A stretch of DNA of 64,000 nucleotides from Bacteroidota bacterium (GCA_018266915.1 JAFDZM010000098.1:1-64000); one strand, 5' to 3'; positions 35,831 through 44,905 are shown, counted from the first letter of the stretch. The notes: a model not told the origin generated them from the letters alone. Numbers and translations: made by a program.

Positions 35831-36724
35831 CTATACGAATTGCATAGCGTACTTTATAAAGTTACTGGTAAGGCCGAAATCTTCGGTCCCTTTGCGGCGG
35901 ATAAAGTAGAAATCGCGGGTGATCTTTAATCCTTCAATAGGCACTTCCACCAGGTCGCCTTCGGCTAATTGTCTCACTATAGATGGCCTCGGCATAAAGC
36001 CCAGGCATTGATCTGCCAGCAGAAAATTCTTTAAAGCTTCCGTTCCACCAAGCCTGATTTTTACTGAAAGATCAGCAGGTTTAATATGATGATCGGATAA
36101 AGCTTTTAACAAGGCATTCAATGTTCCGGAGCCCCGTTCGCGCAAGGCAATTGGCGTTTTCAAAAGCTGTTTTAGTGTTAAAGATTTACCAGCCAGGGGA
36201 CTTTTGGATGAGCAAACAGGGATCACTTCATCGCTCATGAATGGGTTGTAGGAAACAGTCGTCAGTTTATTGTCTACTTCGATAATGCCGATATCTACCT
36301 CATGGTTTAGCAAGGCGTTCAGGATATATTCTGAGTTGCGGTTCACCAGTTGTATATCCACATTGGCATACTCGCGCTGAAAACCGGAAAGAATAGAAGG
36401 CAAAATGTACAAAGCAATGGTAGTACTGGCGCCCAGACGCAAATGCCCGGCGGCCTGCGAAACATTGCTCAGGATAGACAAGTCGTATTCTATTTTTCGT
36501 TCGATTTCAGTCGCCTGTAGCAAATTTTCATATAGACGCTTCCCCGCCTCAGTAAGAAGAATACTGTTCCCTTTGCGCTCAAATAAAGGTACTTTGTATT
36601 GATCTTCCAGTGCCTTGATATGCTTACTGATAGCGGGCTGGGTAACAAACAGCACCTGTGCCGCTTTTGAGAAACTCAAATTGGCAGCTACCTCCATAAA
36701 CACACGATGAGCAAAAGAGATCAT
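35831..36724 (-). CDS. LysR family transcriptional regulator
   Basis: A 297-residue LysR protein with an N-terminal winged helix (about 5-63; NLSFSKAAQVLFVTQPAISKHIKALE) and a substrate-binding domain (about 90-295; HLRLGASTTIALYILP, MLRERGSGT-type segment ALRERGSGTLNALL). It is upstream of the crtD-like gene by 18 bp on the same strand, an arrangement different from the usual divergent LysR target. Regulation of crtD by it is possible through a shared promoter but not shown. The downstream edge overlaps no repeat. Confidence 0.9.
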   Translation of the reverse strand: MISFAHRVFMEVAANLSFSKAAQVLFVTQPAISKHIKALEDQYKVPLFERKGNSILLTEAGKRLYENLLQATEIERKIEYDLSILSNVSQAAGHLRLGASTTIALYILPSILSGFQREYANVDIQLVNRNSEYILNALLNHEVDIGIIEVDNKLTTVSYNPFMSDEVIPVCSSKSPLAGKSLTLKQLLKTPIALRERGSGTLNALLKALSDHHIKPADLSVKIRLGGTEALKNFLLADQCLGFMPRPSIVRQLAEGDLVEVPIEGLKITRDFYFIRRKGTEDFGLTSNFIKYAMQFV

Positions 36725-36816
36725 GCGGCTAAATTAGTTGATTGAGTTGATTGAGTGAGTGGTTAAATTGTTAATCTCCATACTTAAAATGCAAACGGCT
36801 AACTCAAAACTGCCAA

Positions 36817-37887
36817 CTACTTCTTCACAAACTTCACCTGGTATAAATGCGGCCATTTTTTACCGGTAACGAACATGCGTTTGCCTTTTGCATCCCATGC
36901 AATACCATTCAATACATTGTTGCCTTCGTCGAAACCCTCAGGACGCTGATTTTCCGGGTAAAGGTTTTTCATATCGATCTTTTGTAATACAACGCCGGTT
37001 TTAGGGTCGATAACTACAATGATATCAGTGGTATACACGTTCGCATAAATTTTCCCGTCGACATATTCCAGTTCATTAATACTGTCTATGCCTTTTTGAT
37101 CATCATAAACGTCGACAAAGCCGATCTGTTGATAGGTATCCTTATTCAAAAACCAAATGCGATTGGTGCTGTCGTCCATATACAGCTTTGTACCATCGTT
37201 AGTCATGCCCCAGCCTTCAACACCGACATTATTCGGAGCTGTGCTTAGTAATTTGAAAGTATTTTTATCATATACCAATTCAACTTTTGGATCCTTCCAG
37301 GTAAGCATCAGTATTTTATTACCAATAATGGCGCTGCCTTCGCCAAAATATTGGCTATCAAGTTTCGCCTGCATAACAGCCTTCCCCGTTTCCAGGTTGA
37401 CCTTCAGTAACTTTGAATGCCCTGGCTGACCGGTACTCTCATATAAATAACCATCCTGATATAGCAAACCTTCTGTGTAAGAACTAGTGTCGTGTGGATA
37501 CGTTTTTTCAATTTTATAAGTATAAAGCTCAGGCGCTTTAGGTGCAAGTAATACGATATTGGTTGAAGCATCCTGGCTTTTACCACCCTGGTATATTTTG
37601 GCAGTAATAACCCTTGGCCCTAAACGCATTGAATCCGTTTTAAGGCTAACTGCTGATGAATCCTTTTTTGAGGCAAATCTTGTTGAATCAACCAGGTAAA
37701 CAATAGAATCAGGTTTGGTATCTGCAGGGTAGCTTAGCTTTACTGAAACCGGCTGACCTTGTTTGTAACTGGTGCCAGCTTCGGGAGTAATCGTTAAACT
37801 TGCTTCCTGAGTCTTTTTATTGCAGCCGGCGCAACCAAAAGCCAGCATAGCAACTGCTGTTAAAAGCAGAATAGTATTGTTTCTCAT
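36817..37887 (-). CDS. Glutamine cyclotransferase family lipoprotein
   Basis: A 356-residue protein of the plant-type glutaminyl-peptide cyclotransferase family, a five-bladed propeller that turns N-terminal Gln into pyroglutamate. A lipoprotein signal lies at the start, with Cys19 or Cys22 in LAFGCAGCNKK. Residues about 30-115 form an extra Ig-like domain; the propeller follows from about 125 with YTEGLLYQDGYLYESTGQPGHSKL, EGWGMTNDGTKLYMDDS and INELEYVDGKIYANVY. It follows yraN by 3 bp in the dnaG-yraN operon. Why a cyclase is there is not clear. Confidence 0.9.
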   Translation of the reverse strand: MRNNTILLLTAVAMLAFGCAGCNKKTQEASLTITPEAGTSYKQGQPVSVKLSYPADTKPDSIVYLVDSTRFASKKDSSAVSLKTDSMRLGPRVITAKIYQGGKSQDASTNIVLLAPKAPELYTYKIEKTYPHDTSSYTEGLLYQDGYLYESTGQPGHSKLLKVNLETGKAVMQAKLDSQYFGEGSAIIGNKILMLTWKDPKVELVYDKNTFKLLSTAPNNVGVEGWGMTNDGTKLYMDDSTNRIWFLNKDTYQQIGFVDVYDDQKGIDSINELEYVDGKIYANVYTTDIIVVIDPKTGVVLQKIDMKNLYPENQRPEGFDEGNNVLNGIAWDAKGKRMFVTGKKWPHLYQVKFVKK

Positions 37888-37890
37888 AGT

Positions 37891-38259
37891 TTATTCGGCA
37901 GATGGCCAGAAGGCATCTTCAATATGTTTTAATGTATAGTTTTCGTTCCGGTCAAATAAAACGGATATGATGTCAAACCGCACCTCACCCTGATGATCCA
38001 TCAGGTAAATATATTCATCTGCGGCGTCAGCCAATAATCTTTGTTTGCGCAGATCTACAAAATCCTCCGGCTCACCGAACCCATTGCCCGTCCTGGTTTT
38101 TACTTCGGTAAAGATGATCATTCTATCTTTATAAGCTATCAGGTCGACTTCAGCCTTGCCATGCGTCCAGTTCTCATCTAATATCTCGTAACCCAAACCT
38201 TCCAGGAATGTTTTTGCCAAACTTTCGCCCCTGCGGCCAAGGTCAAGGTGTACAGCCAT
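37891..38259 (-). CDS. YraN/UPF0102 nuclease-like protein
   Basis: A 122-residue protein of the YraN family with an endonuclease-like fold. GRRGESLAKTFLEGLGYEILDENW, AEVDLIAYKD and FTEVKTR provide the Glu, Asp and Glu-x-Lys that resemble a restriction-endonuclease active site. The biological role is not established. Its ATG overlaps the dnaG stop by one base, so it is cotranscribed with primase. Confidence 0.92.
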   Translation of the reverse strand: MAVHLDLGRRGESLAKTFLEGLGYEILDENWTHGKAEVDLIAYKDRMIIFTEVKTRTGNGFGEPEDFVDLRKQRLLADAADEYIYLMDHQGEVRFDIISVLFDRNENYTLKHIEDAFWPSAE

Positions 38260-40181
38260 TATTTAATGATCACTGAGCCTAAATAATCCGAAATACTTTT
38301 TTCCACCTTTTTCATCTGCATATACTGCGTCAGCAAAATTTCGGTATTCTCATCTCCCTGGGTATTCTGCAATTCGGTACGCAGGTTATCCAATATCTTA
38401 CCCACTTTATGTTTTTTCAGGTGAAATATCGCACCCAAAATAGTTGCCTTCATGTTCACCTGCTCATCCGGCACGAGGATCTTATGCATCTCGTACCAGT
38501 TTTCGCTTAACGTATATTTAGTGGCTAATAGTGTAACCGTCAAATCAACTACTTCTTTATCGGGCAGGTGTATAAACAATTGCTCATCCGGCAAAACGCC
38601 GTTTTCTACCTCTTTGCTATATAGTTCGACAAACTTTTTGCTCGGATTATGTTCGAATTCCACATCTCCTAACTCGGCTATCATAAACGGCCCGATATAG
38701 GTATTGGCGATACCATCCCAGTCGATCATTTTATTACCGTATAATAGCAGCAAGCGGATAATTTCCTTTTCCTGTGAATAATCTTCTCTAACAGGTTTTT
38801 CGAGTGGAATGTCCTCAAAGGGCAATTCCTCGAATTGCTCAGCCTGCTTCGCTCCTTGTTGCGCATCTTTCTTCGATTTAGCAAGACGCATTTTATTAAG
38901 CTCCGAAAGCAACGCGCGCTCATCGATCTGTAAGATATGGCTACAATCCTTTATAAAAACTGAGGCTTTAATCGAATCTGGTATCTTCGCAATACTTTCT
39001 ACCACCTCACGGATCACTTCCGCGCGTTTTATGGGGTCAGGGCCGGCTTCTTTTAAAAGAATATCGGTTTTATAGATAATAAAATCTTTCCTGTTTTGGT
39101 CGATGTAGTTTTTGAAGGCATTGGTACCAACGCTCCGAACGTATGAATCCGGGTCATGCCCATCAGGGAATAGTACCACCTTTACATTCAAACCCTCTTC
39201 AAGGATCATATCCAAACCACGCAGGGATGCCTTGATACCCGCCGCATCACCATCATATAGTATAGTAATGTTTTTGGTGAACCTGCTGATCAACCTAATC
39301 TGCTCAACGGTAAGCGAAGTACCTGATGAGGCTACCACATTTTCTATCCCCGCCTGGTGAACAGACAATACGTCGGCATAACCTTCTACCAGGTAACAAT
39401 TATCTTCATCCCTTATCGCCTTTTTTGCAAAATAAAGTCCATATAAAATATTGGATTTATGGTAGATCTCCGACTCAGGCGAGTTAACGTATTTAGGAAC
39501 ATTTTTGTCGGTCTTCAGCGTTCGTCCACCAAAAGCAATAACGCGCCCGGTAAACCCATGTATGGGGAACATTACCCTGCCACGATAGCGGTCATATAGT
39601 CCGCCGTTATCCCGCTTAACCGACAAGCCGCTTTCTACCAGAAACTCTTCCTGGTAACCCTCTTTTAAGGCCTGGCCCGAAAAGGCTTCCCATTGATCGG
39701 GCGAATAACCCAACTCAAATTTCTTTATCGTTTCGTTATTAAAACCACGCTCTTTAAAATAGCTAAGGCCAATATTCTGTCCTTCTTCGCTACTCAATAA
39801 ACTTTCATGAAAAAACTTAGCAGCATAAGCGCTGACGATCATCAGGCTTTCGCGGTGGTTTTCTTCTTCTTTGTTTTCGTGCGATTCAACGGTTTCCTCA
39901 ACCTCGATTCCGTATTTATTGGCCAGCCATTTCAGGGCTTCCGGATAGGTAAACTTTTCCAGCTCCATCAAAAAAGTAACCGCAGAGCCGCCTTTTCCTG
40001 ATGAAAAATCTTTGAAAATACCTTTTGCCGGAGATACGGTAAACGATGGAGTACGTTCATTAGCGAAGGGTGATAAGCCCACGTAATTCGCCCCACGTTT
40101 TTTTAACTGCACAAATTCGCCAATCACCTCGACAATGTCGATGGCTTCCATAATGCGGTCTATGGTGGTTTTGGTAATCAT
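38259..40181 (-). CDS. dnaG: DNA primase
   Basis: A 640-residue primase making RNA primers at the fork. The TOPRIM core is clear: VEGYADVLSVHQAG and LYDGDAAGIKAS. The N-terminal CHC2 domain is recognisable, but its four zinc ligands are all changed: Ser37 and Ala40 in LSPFANERTPSF, Asp58 and Ser61 in FKDFSSGKGG, where classical primases have Cys, His, Cys, Cys at the same spacing. I recall the same loss in other Bacteroidota primases, so it looks like a lineage trait. An upstream start at 40214 adds 11 residues and is not chosen, since MITKTTID is the usual start. A -7 box lies 11 bp ahead. Confidence 0.94.
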   Translation of the reverse strand: MITKTTIDRIMEAIDIVEVIGEFVQLKKRGANYVGLSPFANERTPSFTVSPAKGIFKDFSSGKGGSAVTFLMELEKFTYPEALKWLANKYGIEVEETVESHENKEEENHRESLMIVSAYAAKFFHESLLSSEEGQNIGLSYFKERGFNNETIKKFELGYSPDQWEAFSGQALKEGYQEEFLVESGLSVKRDNGGLYDRYRGRVMFPIHGFTGRVIAFGGRTLKTDKNVPKYVNSPESEIYHKSNILYGLYFAKKAIRDEDNCYLVEGYADVLSVHQAGIENVVASSGTSLTVEQIRLISRFTKNITILYDGDAAGIKASLRGLDMILEEGLNVKVVLFPDGHDPDSYVRSVGTNAFKNYIDQNRKDFIIYKTDILLKEAGPDPIKRAEVIREVVESIAKIPDSIKASVFIKDCSHILQIDERALLSELNKMRLAKSKKDAQQGAKQAEQFEELPFEDIPLEKPVREDYSQEKEIIRLLLLYGNKMIDWDGIANTYIGPFMIAELGDVEFEHNPSKKFVELYSKEVENGVLPDEQLFIHLPDKEVVDLTVTLLATKYTLSENWYEMHKILVPDEQVNMKATILGAIFHLKKHKVGKILDNLRTELQNTQGDENTEILLTQYMQMKKVEKSISDYLGSVIIK

Positions 40182-40192
40182 AAAACAGTTTA

Positions 40193-40200
40193 CAAATGTA
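40193..40200 (-). promoter_or_regulatory. Putative -7 box (TACATTTG) for dnaG
   Basis: Perfect TAnnTTTG match on the minus strand, 11 bases before the dnaG ATG. The -33 region overlaps the hairpin at 40204-40226 and shows no TTTG. Confidence 0.4.
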
Positions 40201-40203
40201 GGG

Positions 40204-40226
40204 CAATCCGCCAATGTTGGCGATTG
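40204..40226. other. Hairpin between the EamA and dnaG genes
   Basis: CAATCCGCCAA (40204-40214) pairs with TTGGCGATTG (40217-40226) with one bulged base and a 2-base centre. It lies 5 bp past the EamA stop and over the dnaG -33 region. It may end EamA transcription, bind a regulator, or do both; there is no T-run. Confidence 0.45.
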
Positions 40227-40230
40227 TAAG

Positions 40231-41091
40231 TTATGAAATATTTGCTTGCCTTCGTTTCAAAAAAGTGATGGCAATCCCGGTCAGTACGATAACGCTGCCT
40301 ACAATTTCCTTAAAATCAAGCTTCTCGCCCAGCAACATCATCGCCCATATACCTGCTATAACGGTTTGACTAAGCAGCGCCACGGAAACTTTGGTCGCAT
40401 CTAAATAATTCAATGAATAATTGATAGTGATCCACCCCACTAACTGACAAATCAACCCCATGCCCAATAGATATAGCCACGTTGAGGTTGGAAAACTGAG
40501 CATCTCATTATGCTGAAATATGGAGATCAGAAACAGAAAGGCCGATGCGCTCAACATATTGTAGAACATGAAAGTAACCGTTGTTATCCTTTGCAGGATA
40601 CCTTTGGTGATCATGATGTAAATGGCATAAAACAAACTGGCAATCAAAGCAAGGATCAATCCGATATTAAATTGCAAATGAAAAATTTGCTTGTAACCCA
40701 CCAAAATCACCATACCGAAAATAGCTATCCAGGTGCCAATCCAAAATGAAGGGCCTGATTTTTTCCTCAGGACCAAAAAGCTCAGCAATCCAACCCAAAG
40801 CGGGGCAAGATTAGCGATCAATGTAGAGATTGTCGCACTGATCTTCATCAGCGAGAGATTCCATACGGCAATGTCAGCTCCAAATACTACGCCGCCTAAC
40901 AGAGCGACCAGTAAATCTTTTCGGACAATTTTCAGATTTCCTTTTACAACGCAGTAAGGTACCAGAAATATCCAGGCAAAAAATATGCGGTAAAAACCAG
41001 AAGTAACAGCCGGCGCAACGGAAAGCTTAACGAATATCGGCGAGAAGGAAATGCAGATAATGCCGATGATGAGGCTTGCTTTCGGGTTCAT
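40231..41091 (-). CDS. EamA family transporter (drug/metabolite exporter)
   Basis: A 286-residue inner-membrane protein with ten hydrophobic helices and the two EamA repeats typical of DMT exporters. The ATG at 41091 (MNPKASLIIG) begins right before the first helix; a longer frame to 41136 adds charged residues not usual in the family. The substrate is unknown. It runs toward dnaG on the same strand but is separated by a hairpin and the dnaG promoter. Confidence 0.9.
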   Translation of the reverse strand: MNPKASLIIGIICISFSPIFVKLSVAPAVTSGFYRIFFAWIFLVPYCVVKGNLKIVRKDLLVALLGGVVFGADIAVWNLSLMKISATISTLIANLAPLWVGLLSFLVLRKKSGPSFWIGTWIAIFGMVILVGYKQIFHLQFNIGLILALIASLFYAIYIMITKGILQRITTVTFMFYNMLSASAFLFLISIFQHNEMLSFPTSTWLYLLGMGLICQLVGWITINYSLNYLDATKVSVALLSQTVIAGIWAMMLLGEKLDFKEIVGSVIVLTGIAITFLKRRQANIS

Positions 41092-41130
41092 TGTGTAATT
41101 TATTTTGGCAATAAATATCCGGCAAATCTT

Positions 41131-41215
41131 AATCATGATTGTTAGTATATAAATCGTTTGTTAACAAATAACATAAAATATTTTGCATTACTTGTTATTG
41201 CAAAACTTATATTTA
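41131..41215 (+). promoter_or_regulatory. Promoter region of the restriction-modification pair, with three dyads
   Basis: Perfect palindromes AATCATGATT (41131-41140) and TTTGTTAACAAA (41157-41168), and a spaced dyad TTTTGCA/TGCAAAA (41181-41187, 41199-41205), precede a TATATTTA -7-like box (41208-41215) with TTTG at 41182-41185 and a 22-base spacer. The last dyad overlaps the promoter. These are candidates for operator sites that limit endonuclease expression. Confidence 0.4.
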
Positions 41216-41231
41216 CCAAAAATTTTAGCAA

Positions 41232-41822
41232 ATGGGGATAGATTTACTCCCGAGTTATATCCGGGAGAATTATGAAGTTCATGAATGGAAGCATGCTTGT
41301 GCCATTTTACAGGCAGATTTTCCTAATGAATGGATTGATCTATTAGAATTGCTATCGACATTTAAATTGTGTAAAAGCTGGATAACAGAAGGCGGTGGCA
41401 GAAAATCAAAAGTCTCAGAAGAAATAGATAGTTTCCTATATGCGCGTGGTTGGGTTGAAAAGAAATTTGATACCTCGATTAAAGTTGATGATGTTATCAT
41501 GAAATCACCAACACATAAAGTCGATTGTTATAAGAATGGAATAGCTATTGAAATTGAATGGAATAATAAGGATCCTTTTTTCGATCGAGATCTTAACAAT
41601 TTCAGACTCTTATTCGACTTAAGGACAATTAGTGTTGGTATAATCATCACACGCTGTGATCATTTACAAAAAATATTCGATCAACTAGATAGAGGAAAAT
41701 CATATGGCGCGTCAACTACTCATATGTCAAAATTGCTGCCAAGAATAAAGGGAGGAAGTGGGTCAGGTTGTCCTATTTTAGTTTTTGGGATTACTGAAAG
41801 TTTATATAACGAAAATTGCTAA
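41232..41822 (+). CDS. BglII/BstYI-like type II restriction endonuclease
   Basis: A 196-residue protein resembling the BglII family. KVDCYKNGIAIEIEWNNK holds Asp98, Glu107 and Glu109; the Asp to Glu distance of nine equals that of BglII Asp84 and Glu93, where the third residue is Gln95 and here is Glu. Members cut AGATCT or RGATCY, but specificity here is not known. It is followed after 17 bp (or an overlap, if a TTG start is used) by an adenine methyltransferase, as expected for a restriction-modification pair. Both genes are AT-richer than the flanking housekeeping genes, pointing to acquisition. Confidence 0.75.
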   Translation: MGIDLLPSYIRENYEVHEWKHACAILQADFPNEWIDLLELLSTFKLCKSWITEGGGRKSKVSEEIDSFLYARGWVEKKFDTSIKVDDVIMKSPTHKVDCYKNGIAIEIEWNNKDPFFDRDLNNFRLLFDLRTISVGIIITRCDHLQKIFDQLDRGKSYGASTTHMSKLLPRIKGGSGSGCPILVFGITESLYNENC

Positions 41823-41839
41823 CAGAAAACAGAAAGTTT

Positions 41840-42532
41840 ATGGCTTCTATTGTTGCACAAGATTTTTTACAAAACATCACTAATAGAAATTATAAGACAA
41901 TATTAGCTGATCCGCCTTGGCGATTTACAAATAGAACTGGCAAAGTAGCCCCAGAGCATAAACGCCTTAACAGGTATGGTACTCTTTCATTGGAAGAGAT
42001 AAAAGACATACCAGTGCAATCGGTTTCCAATAAGAATAGCCATTTATATTTATGGGTGCCAAATGCTCTCTTGTTAGAAGGCCTCGAGGTTATGAAGGCA
42101 TGGGGATTTAATTATAAAACGAATCTAATTTGGCATAAGGTACGAAAAGATGGCGGCCCCGACGGAAGAGGCGTTGGTTTCTATTTTAGAAATACTACTG
42201 AAATTATTCTTTTTGGAATTAGAGGTAGCCAAAGAACTTTAGACCCTGGAAGATCACAGGTGAATATTATTAGGACACAGAAACAAGAGCATTCCCGAAA
42301 ACCTGATGAAGTTTATGAAATAATTGAGCAATGCAGTCCAGGCCCATTTTTGGAGCTATTTGCCAGAGGTAAGCGACCAGGTTGGGATGTATTTGGCAAT
42401 CAGGCCGAGGAGTACGAACCATCATGGCCTACATATACTAATCATAGTCAATCAAATAAGAAAGAAGCCCAAGTAATTCCTTTATTCGAAGAGGAAAATA
42501 AAATATCACCATTGCTCAAAGCATCACATTAG
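41840..42532 (+). CDS. MT-A70 family DNA adenine methyltransferase
   Basis: A 230-residue N6-adenine methyltransferase. The catalytic DPPW is at 24-27 (ILADPPWRF); LYLWVPNALLLEGLEVMKAWGF, NLIWHKV and the cofactor-side GPFLELFARGKRPGWDVFGNQ complete the family pattern. A TTG at 41816 would add eight residues and overlap the nuclease gene by seven bases; the ATG at 41840 is preferred. It should protect host DNA from the adjoining BglII-like enzyme. A partner methyltransferase of the MT-A70 type differs from BglII itself, whose own enzyme modifies cytosine. Confidence 0.88.
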   Translation: MASIVAQDFLQNITNRNYKTILADPPWRFTNRTGKVAPEHKRLNRYGTLSLEEIKDIPVQSVSNKNSHLYLWVPNALLLEGLEVMKAWGFNYKTNLIWHKVRKDGGPDGRGVGFYFRNTTEIILFGIRGSQRTLDPGRSQVNIIRTQKQEHSRKPDEVYEIIEQCSPGPFLELFARGKRPGWDVFGNQAEEYEPSWPTYTNHSQSNKKEAQVIPLFEEENKISPLLKASH

Positions 42533-42559
42533 AATTAGTAGCCATTTTTTGTATTTTTG
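42529..42559 (+). promoter_or_regulatory. Putative asnS promoter
   Basis: TTAG (42529-42532), 19 bases, then TATTTTTG (42552-42559): a full -7 match and a three-of-four -33 match at the expected spacing, 19 bp before the asnS ATG. The -33 box overlaps the end of the methyltransferase gene. Confidence 0.5.
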
Positions 42560-42578
42560 CGCCTCAAAATAATTTATT

Positions 42579-44015
42579 ATGAGTCAGCGCACAAAGATCA
42601 AAGCATTGCTTGAGAGCGAGCAAACCAACATTGAAGTAACGGTTAAAGGATGGGTACGTACCTTTCGTAATAATCAGTTTATCGCTTTAAATGATGGCTC
42701 GACCAATAGCAATATCCAGATCGTGGTTGATTTTGAAAATACTGATCCGAACCTGCTGAAACGCATTACAACCGGTGCTGCTGTCAGCGTAGTAGGAGAA
42801 TTGGTAGCATCTTTGGGTAAAGGTCAGAAGGTAGAAGTTAAAGCAAAAGAGATTGAAATATTAGGCGACAGCGATCCTGAAAAGTACCCGCTTCAGCCCA
42901 AAAAACATAGCCTGGAGTTTTTGCGGGAGATTGCACACCTGCGTTTCCGTACCAATACTTTTGGCGCGGTATTCCGGGTTCGCAACAGTCTTTCTTATGC
43001 CGTGCACACCTTTTTCCATGAGCGTGGTTTTGTTTACCTGCATACACCGATCATCACTGCTTCGGATGCTGAAGGCGCAGGCGAAACCTTCCACGTGACC
43101 AATTTCGACCTGGCAAATCCGCCAAGACAGGAAAACGGAGATGTTGATTTTAAACAGGATTTCTTCGGTCGTGCTACTAATCTTACTGTATCCGGACAGC
43201 TTGAAGGTGAATTAGGTGCGATGGCCCTGAGTGATATTTATACTTTCGGACCAACCTTCCGTGCCGAAAACTCTAACACTACGCGCCACTTGGCCGAGTT
43301 CTGGATGATTGAACCGGAAATGGCTTTTTATGACCTGGAAGATAACATGAACCTGGCCGAGGCATTTTTGAAATATCTGATCGGCTTTGTGCTGAAGAAC
43401 AATGCTGAGGATATCGAATTCCTAAGCCAGCGTTTGGCAGAAGAAGAAAAGCAGAAACCGCAAAACGAACGTTCGGAAAACACGCTGATCGAGAAACTGC
43501 AATTCTGTTTGGATAATGATTTTCAGCGTCTTACGTATACGGAGGCAATTGATATATTAAAAGAATCAACCCCGAATAAAAAGAAAAAGTTCACCTACCT
43601 GGTTGAAGGCTGGGGTACCGACCTGCAATCTGAGCACGAGCGTTACCTGGTTGAAAAACATTTCAAAAAACCGGTGATCCTGACCGACTATCCGAAGGAG
43701 ATCAAAGCATTCTACATGCGTCAGAATGATGACGGCAAAACCGTAAGGGCAATGGATATTCTATTCCCCGGTATTGGAGAGATCGTAGGCGGATCACAGC
43801 GTGAAGAGCGCCTGGAAAAGCTGGAGGAACGCATGACTGAAATGGGTATTCCAACTGAAGAATTGTGGTGGTACCTGGATACCCGCCGCTTCGGTTCTTG
43901 TCCGCATGCCGGCTTTGGTTTGGGCTTTGAGCGTATGGTTCAGTTTGTTACCGGAATGGGTAATATCAGGGATGTGATTCCTTTTCCAAGGTTCCCGAAG
44001 AATGCTGAGTTTTAA
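42579..44015 (+). CDS. asnS: Asparaginyl-tRNA synthetase
   Basis: A 478-residue class II synthetase. The N-terminal OB-fold (about 15-110; GWVRTFRNNQFIALNDGS) binds the anticodon. Motif 2 is in FGPTFRAENSNTTRHLAEFWMIEPE and motif 3 in HAGFGLGFERMVQFVTGMGNIRDVIPFPR. Distinction from AspRS rests on the overall pattern and length; the insertion with NNAEDIEFLSQRLAEEE is typical of bacterial AsnRS. It has its own promoter and does not seem linked to the restriction genes. Confidence 0.96.
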   Translation: MSQRTKIKALLESEQTNIEVTVKGWVRTFRNNQFIALNDGSTNSNIQIVVDFENTDPNLLKRITTGAAVSVVGELVASLGKGQKVEVKAKEIEILGDSDPEKYPLQPKKHSLEFLREIAHLRFRTNTFGAVFRVRNSLSYAVHTFFHERGFVYLHTPIITASDAEGAGETFHVTNFDLANPPRQENGDVDFKQDFFGRATNLTVSGQLEGELGAMALSDIYTFGPTFRAENSNTTRHLAEFWMIEPEMAFYDLEDNMNLAEAFLKYLIGFVLKNNAEDIEFLSQRLAEEEKQKPQNERSENTLIEKLQFCLDNDFQRLTYTEAIDILKESTPNKKKKFTYLVEGWGTDLQSEHERYLVEKHFKKPVILTDYPKEIKAFYMRQNDDGKTVRAMDILFPGIGEIVGGSQREERLEKLEERMTEMGIPTEELWWYLDTRRFGSCPHAGFGLGFERMVQFVTGMGNIRDVIPFPRFPKNAEF

Positions 44016-44054
44016 CCGTTGATTTTCGTTGATTTATAGGAATGCGCTGATTAT

Positions 44055-44438
44055 ATGAAATTTTCAGAAATATACGAGTCTGTGATATTTTTATGGGGCG
44101 ATGAAATTGATATATCTGATTTGACCATCACAGAGGAATTGTCTGATTTATCTAATAGGGATAAACATCAAGTCTACTCTGCTTTTTCCAAAAATCTTTC
44201 TGCAAAATGGAATGAAGTTGAGCTAGTAATTGGCCCCGATAATCCTTATCTCGATTTGATGGTCTGGACAATGTATCAGGCGTTCTGGAACGAATCCAAA
44301 AACCTGTTTTTGCAAGGCCAATCCAAATTATTAACAAAAAATATAGATCAAAAAGCCATTGAGGGCCGATATTTCAAAAATCTCCAAAACAATGGGTGGG
44401 AGCAAGAATTAGCGTCATATGTTAATGACGTGGTTTAG
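44055..44438 (+). CDS. Hypothetical protein
   Basis: A 127-residue, mostly helical, soluble protein with no signal peptide or recognisable motif. It begins MKFSEIYESVIFLWGDEID and is rich in acidic and aromatic residues. It follows asnS by 39 bp and precedes the SRPBCC gene by 11 bp on the same strand, so it may be cotranscribed with the latter. Base composition is somewhat AT-rich. No function can be proposed. Confidence 0.65.
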   Translation: MKFSEIYESVIFLWGDEIDISDLTITEELSDLSNRDKHQVYSAFSKNLSAKWNEVELVIGPDNPYLDLMVWTMYQAFWNESKNLFLQGQSKLLTKNIDQKAIEGRYFKNLQNNGWEQELASYVNDVV

Positions 44439-44449
44439 CAATTATCGCG

Positions 44450-44905
44450 ATGGCCAAAATCGAGTTAATAACAAAAATCTATGCCCCCATCGAAAAAGTC
44501 TTCGACCTGTCGAGAAGCATCGATCTGCATATGGAGTCCACCAAACAAACCGGGGAGAAAGCCATTGCAGGTAAAACAACCGGATTGATCGAATTGGGAG
44601 AAACCGTTACCTGGCGTGCTAAGCATTTCGGTATCTGGCAAACGCTTACATCAAAGATCACCGAATTTGATCAGCCTAATTTATTTGTTGACGAGATGGA
44701 CAGCGGTGCTTTCAAAAGCTTTCGGCATGAGCATCGTTTTGCAATTTCAGGCAATCAGACAATTATGAAGGATATTTTTGAGTTTAAATCGCCGTTGGGC
44801 GTACTTGGTAGACTGTTCAATAAAATGATCTTAACTCGCTATATGACGAAGCTTTTGGAAGAGAGAAATAGGGTGATAAAAGAGACCGCAGAATCTAATC
44901 GTTAA
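44450..44905 (+). CDS. SRPBCC-fold ligand-binding protein
   Basis: A 151-residue protein with the START/Bet v1-like pattern: an N-terminal strand with ELITKIYAPIEKVFDLSRSIDLH, a central W-containing sheet, and a long C-terminal helix (RLFNKMILTRYMTKLLEERNRVIKE). Such proteins bind hydrophobic ligands, but the ligand is unknown. Its 3' end overlaps that of the convergent membrane protein gene by 11 bp. Confidence 0.8.
   Translation: MAKIELITKIYAPIEKVFDLSRSIDLHMESTKQTGEKAIAGKTTGLIELGETVTWRAKHFGIWQTLTSKITEFDQPNLFVDEMDSGAFKSFRHEHRFAISGNQTIMKDIFEFKSPLGVLGRLFNKMILTRYMTKLLEERNRVIKETAESNR

Noticed and set aside
36732..36770. TTGATTGAGTGA words between the LysR and cyclotransferase genes
   Set aside because: The words resemble other elements, but no matching inverted arm could be found, so it is not called as a palindromic repeat.
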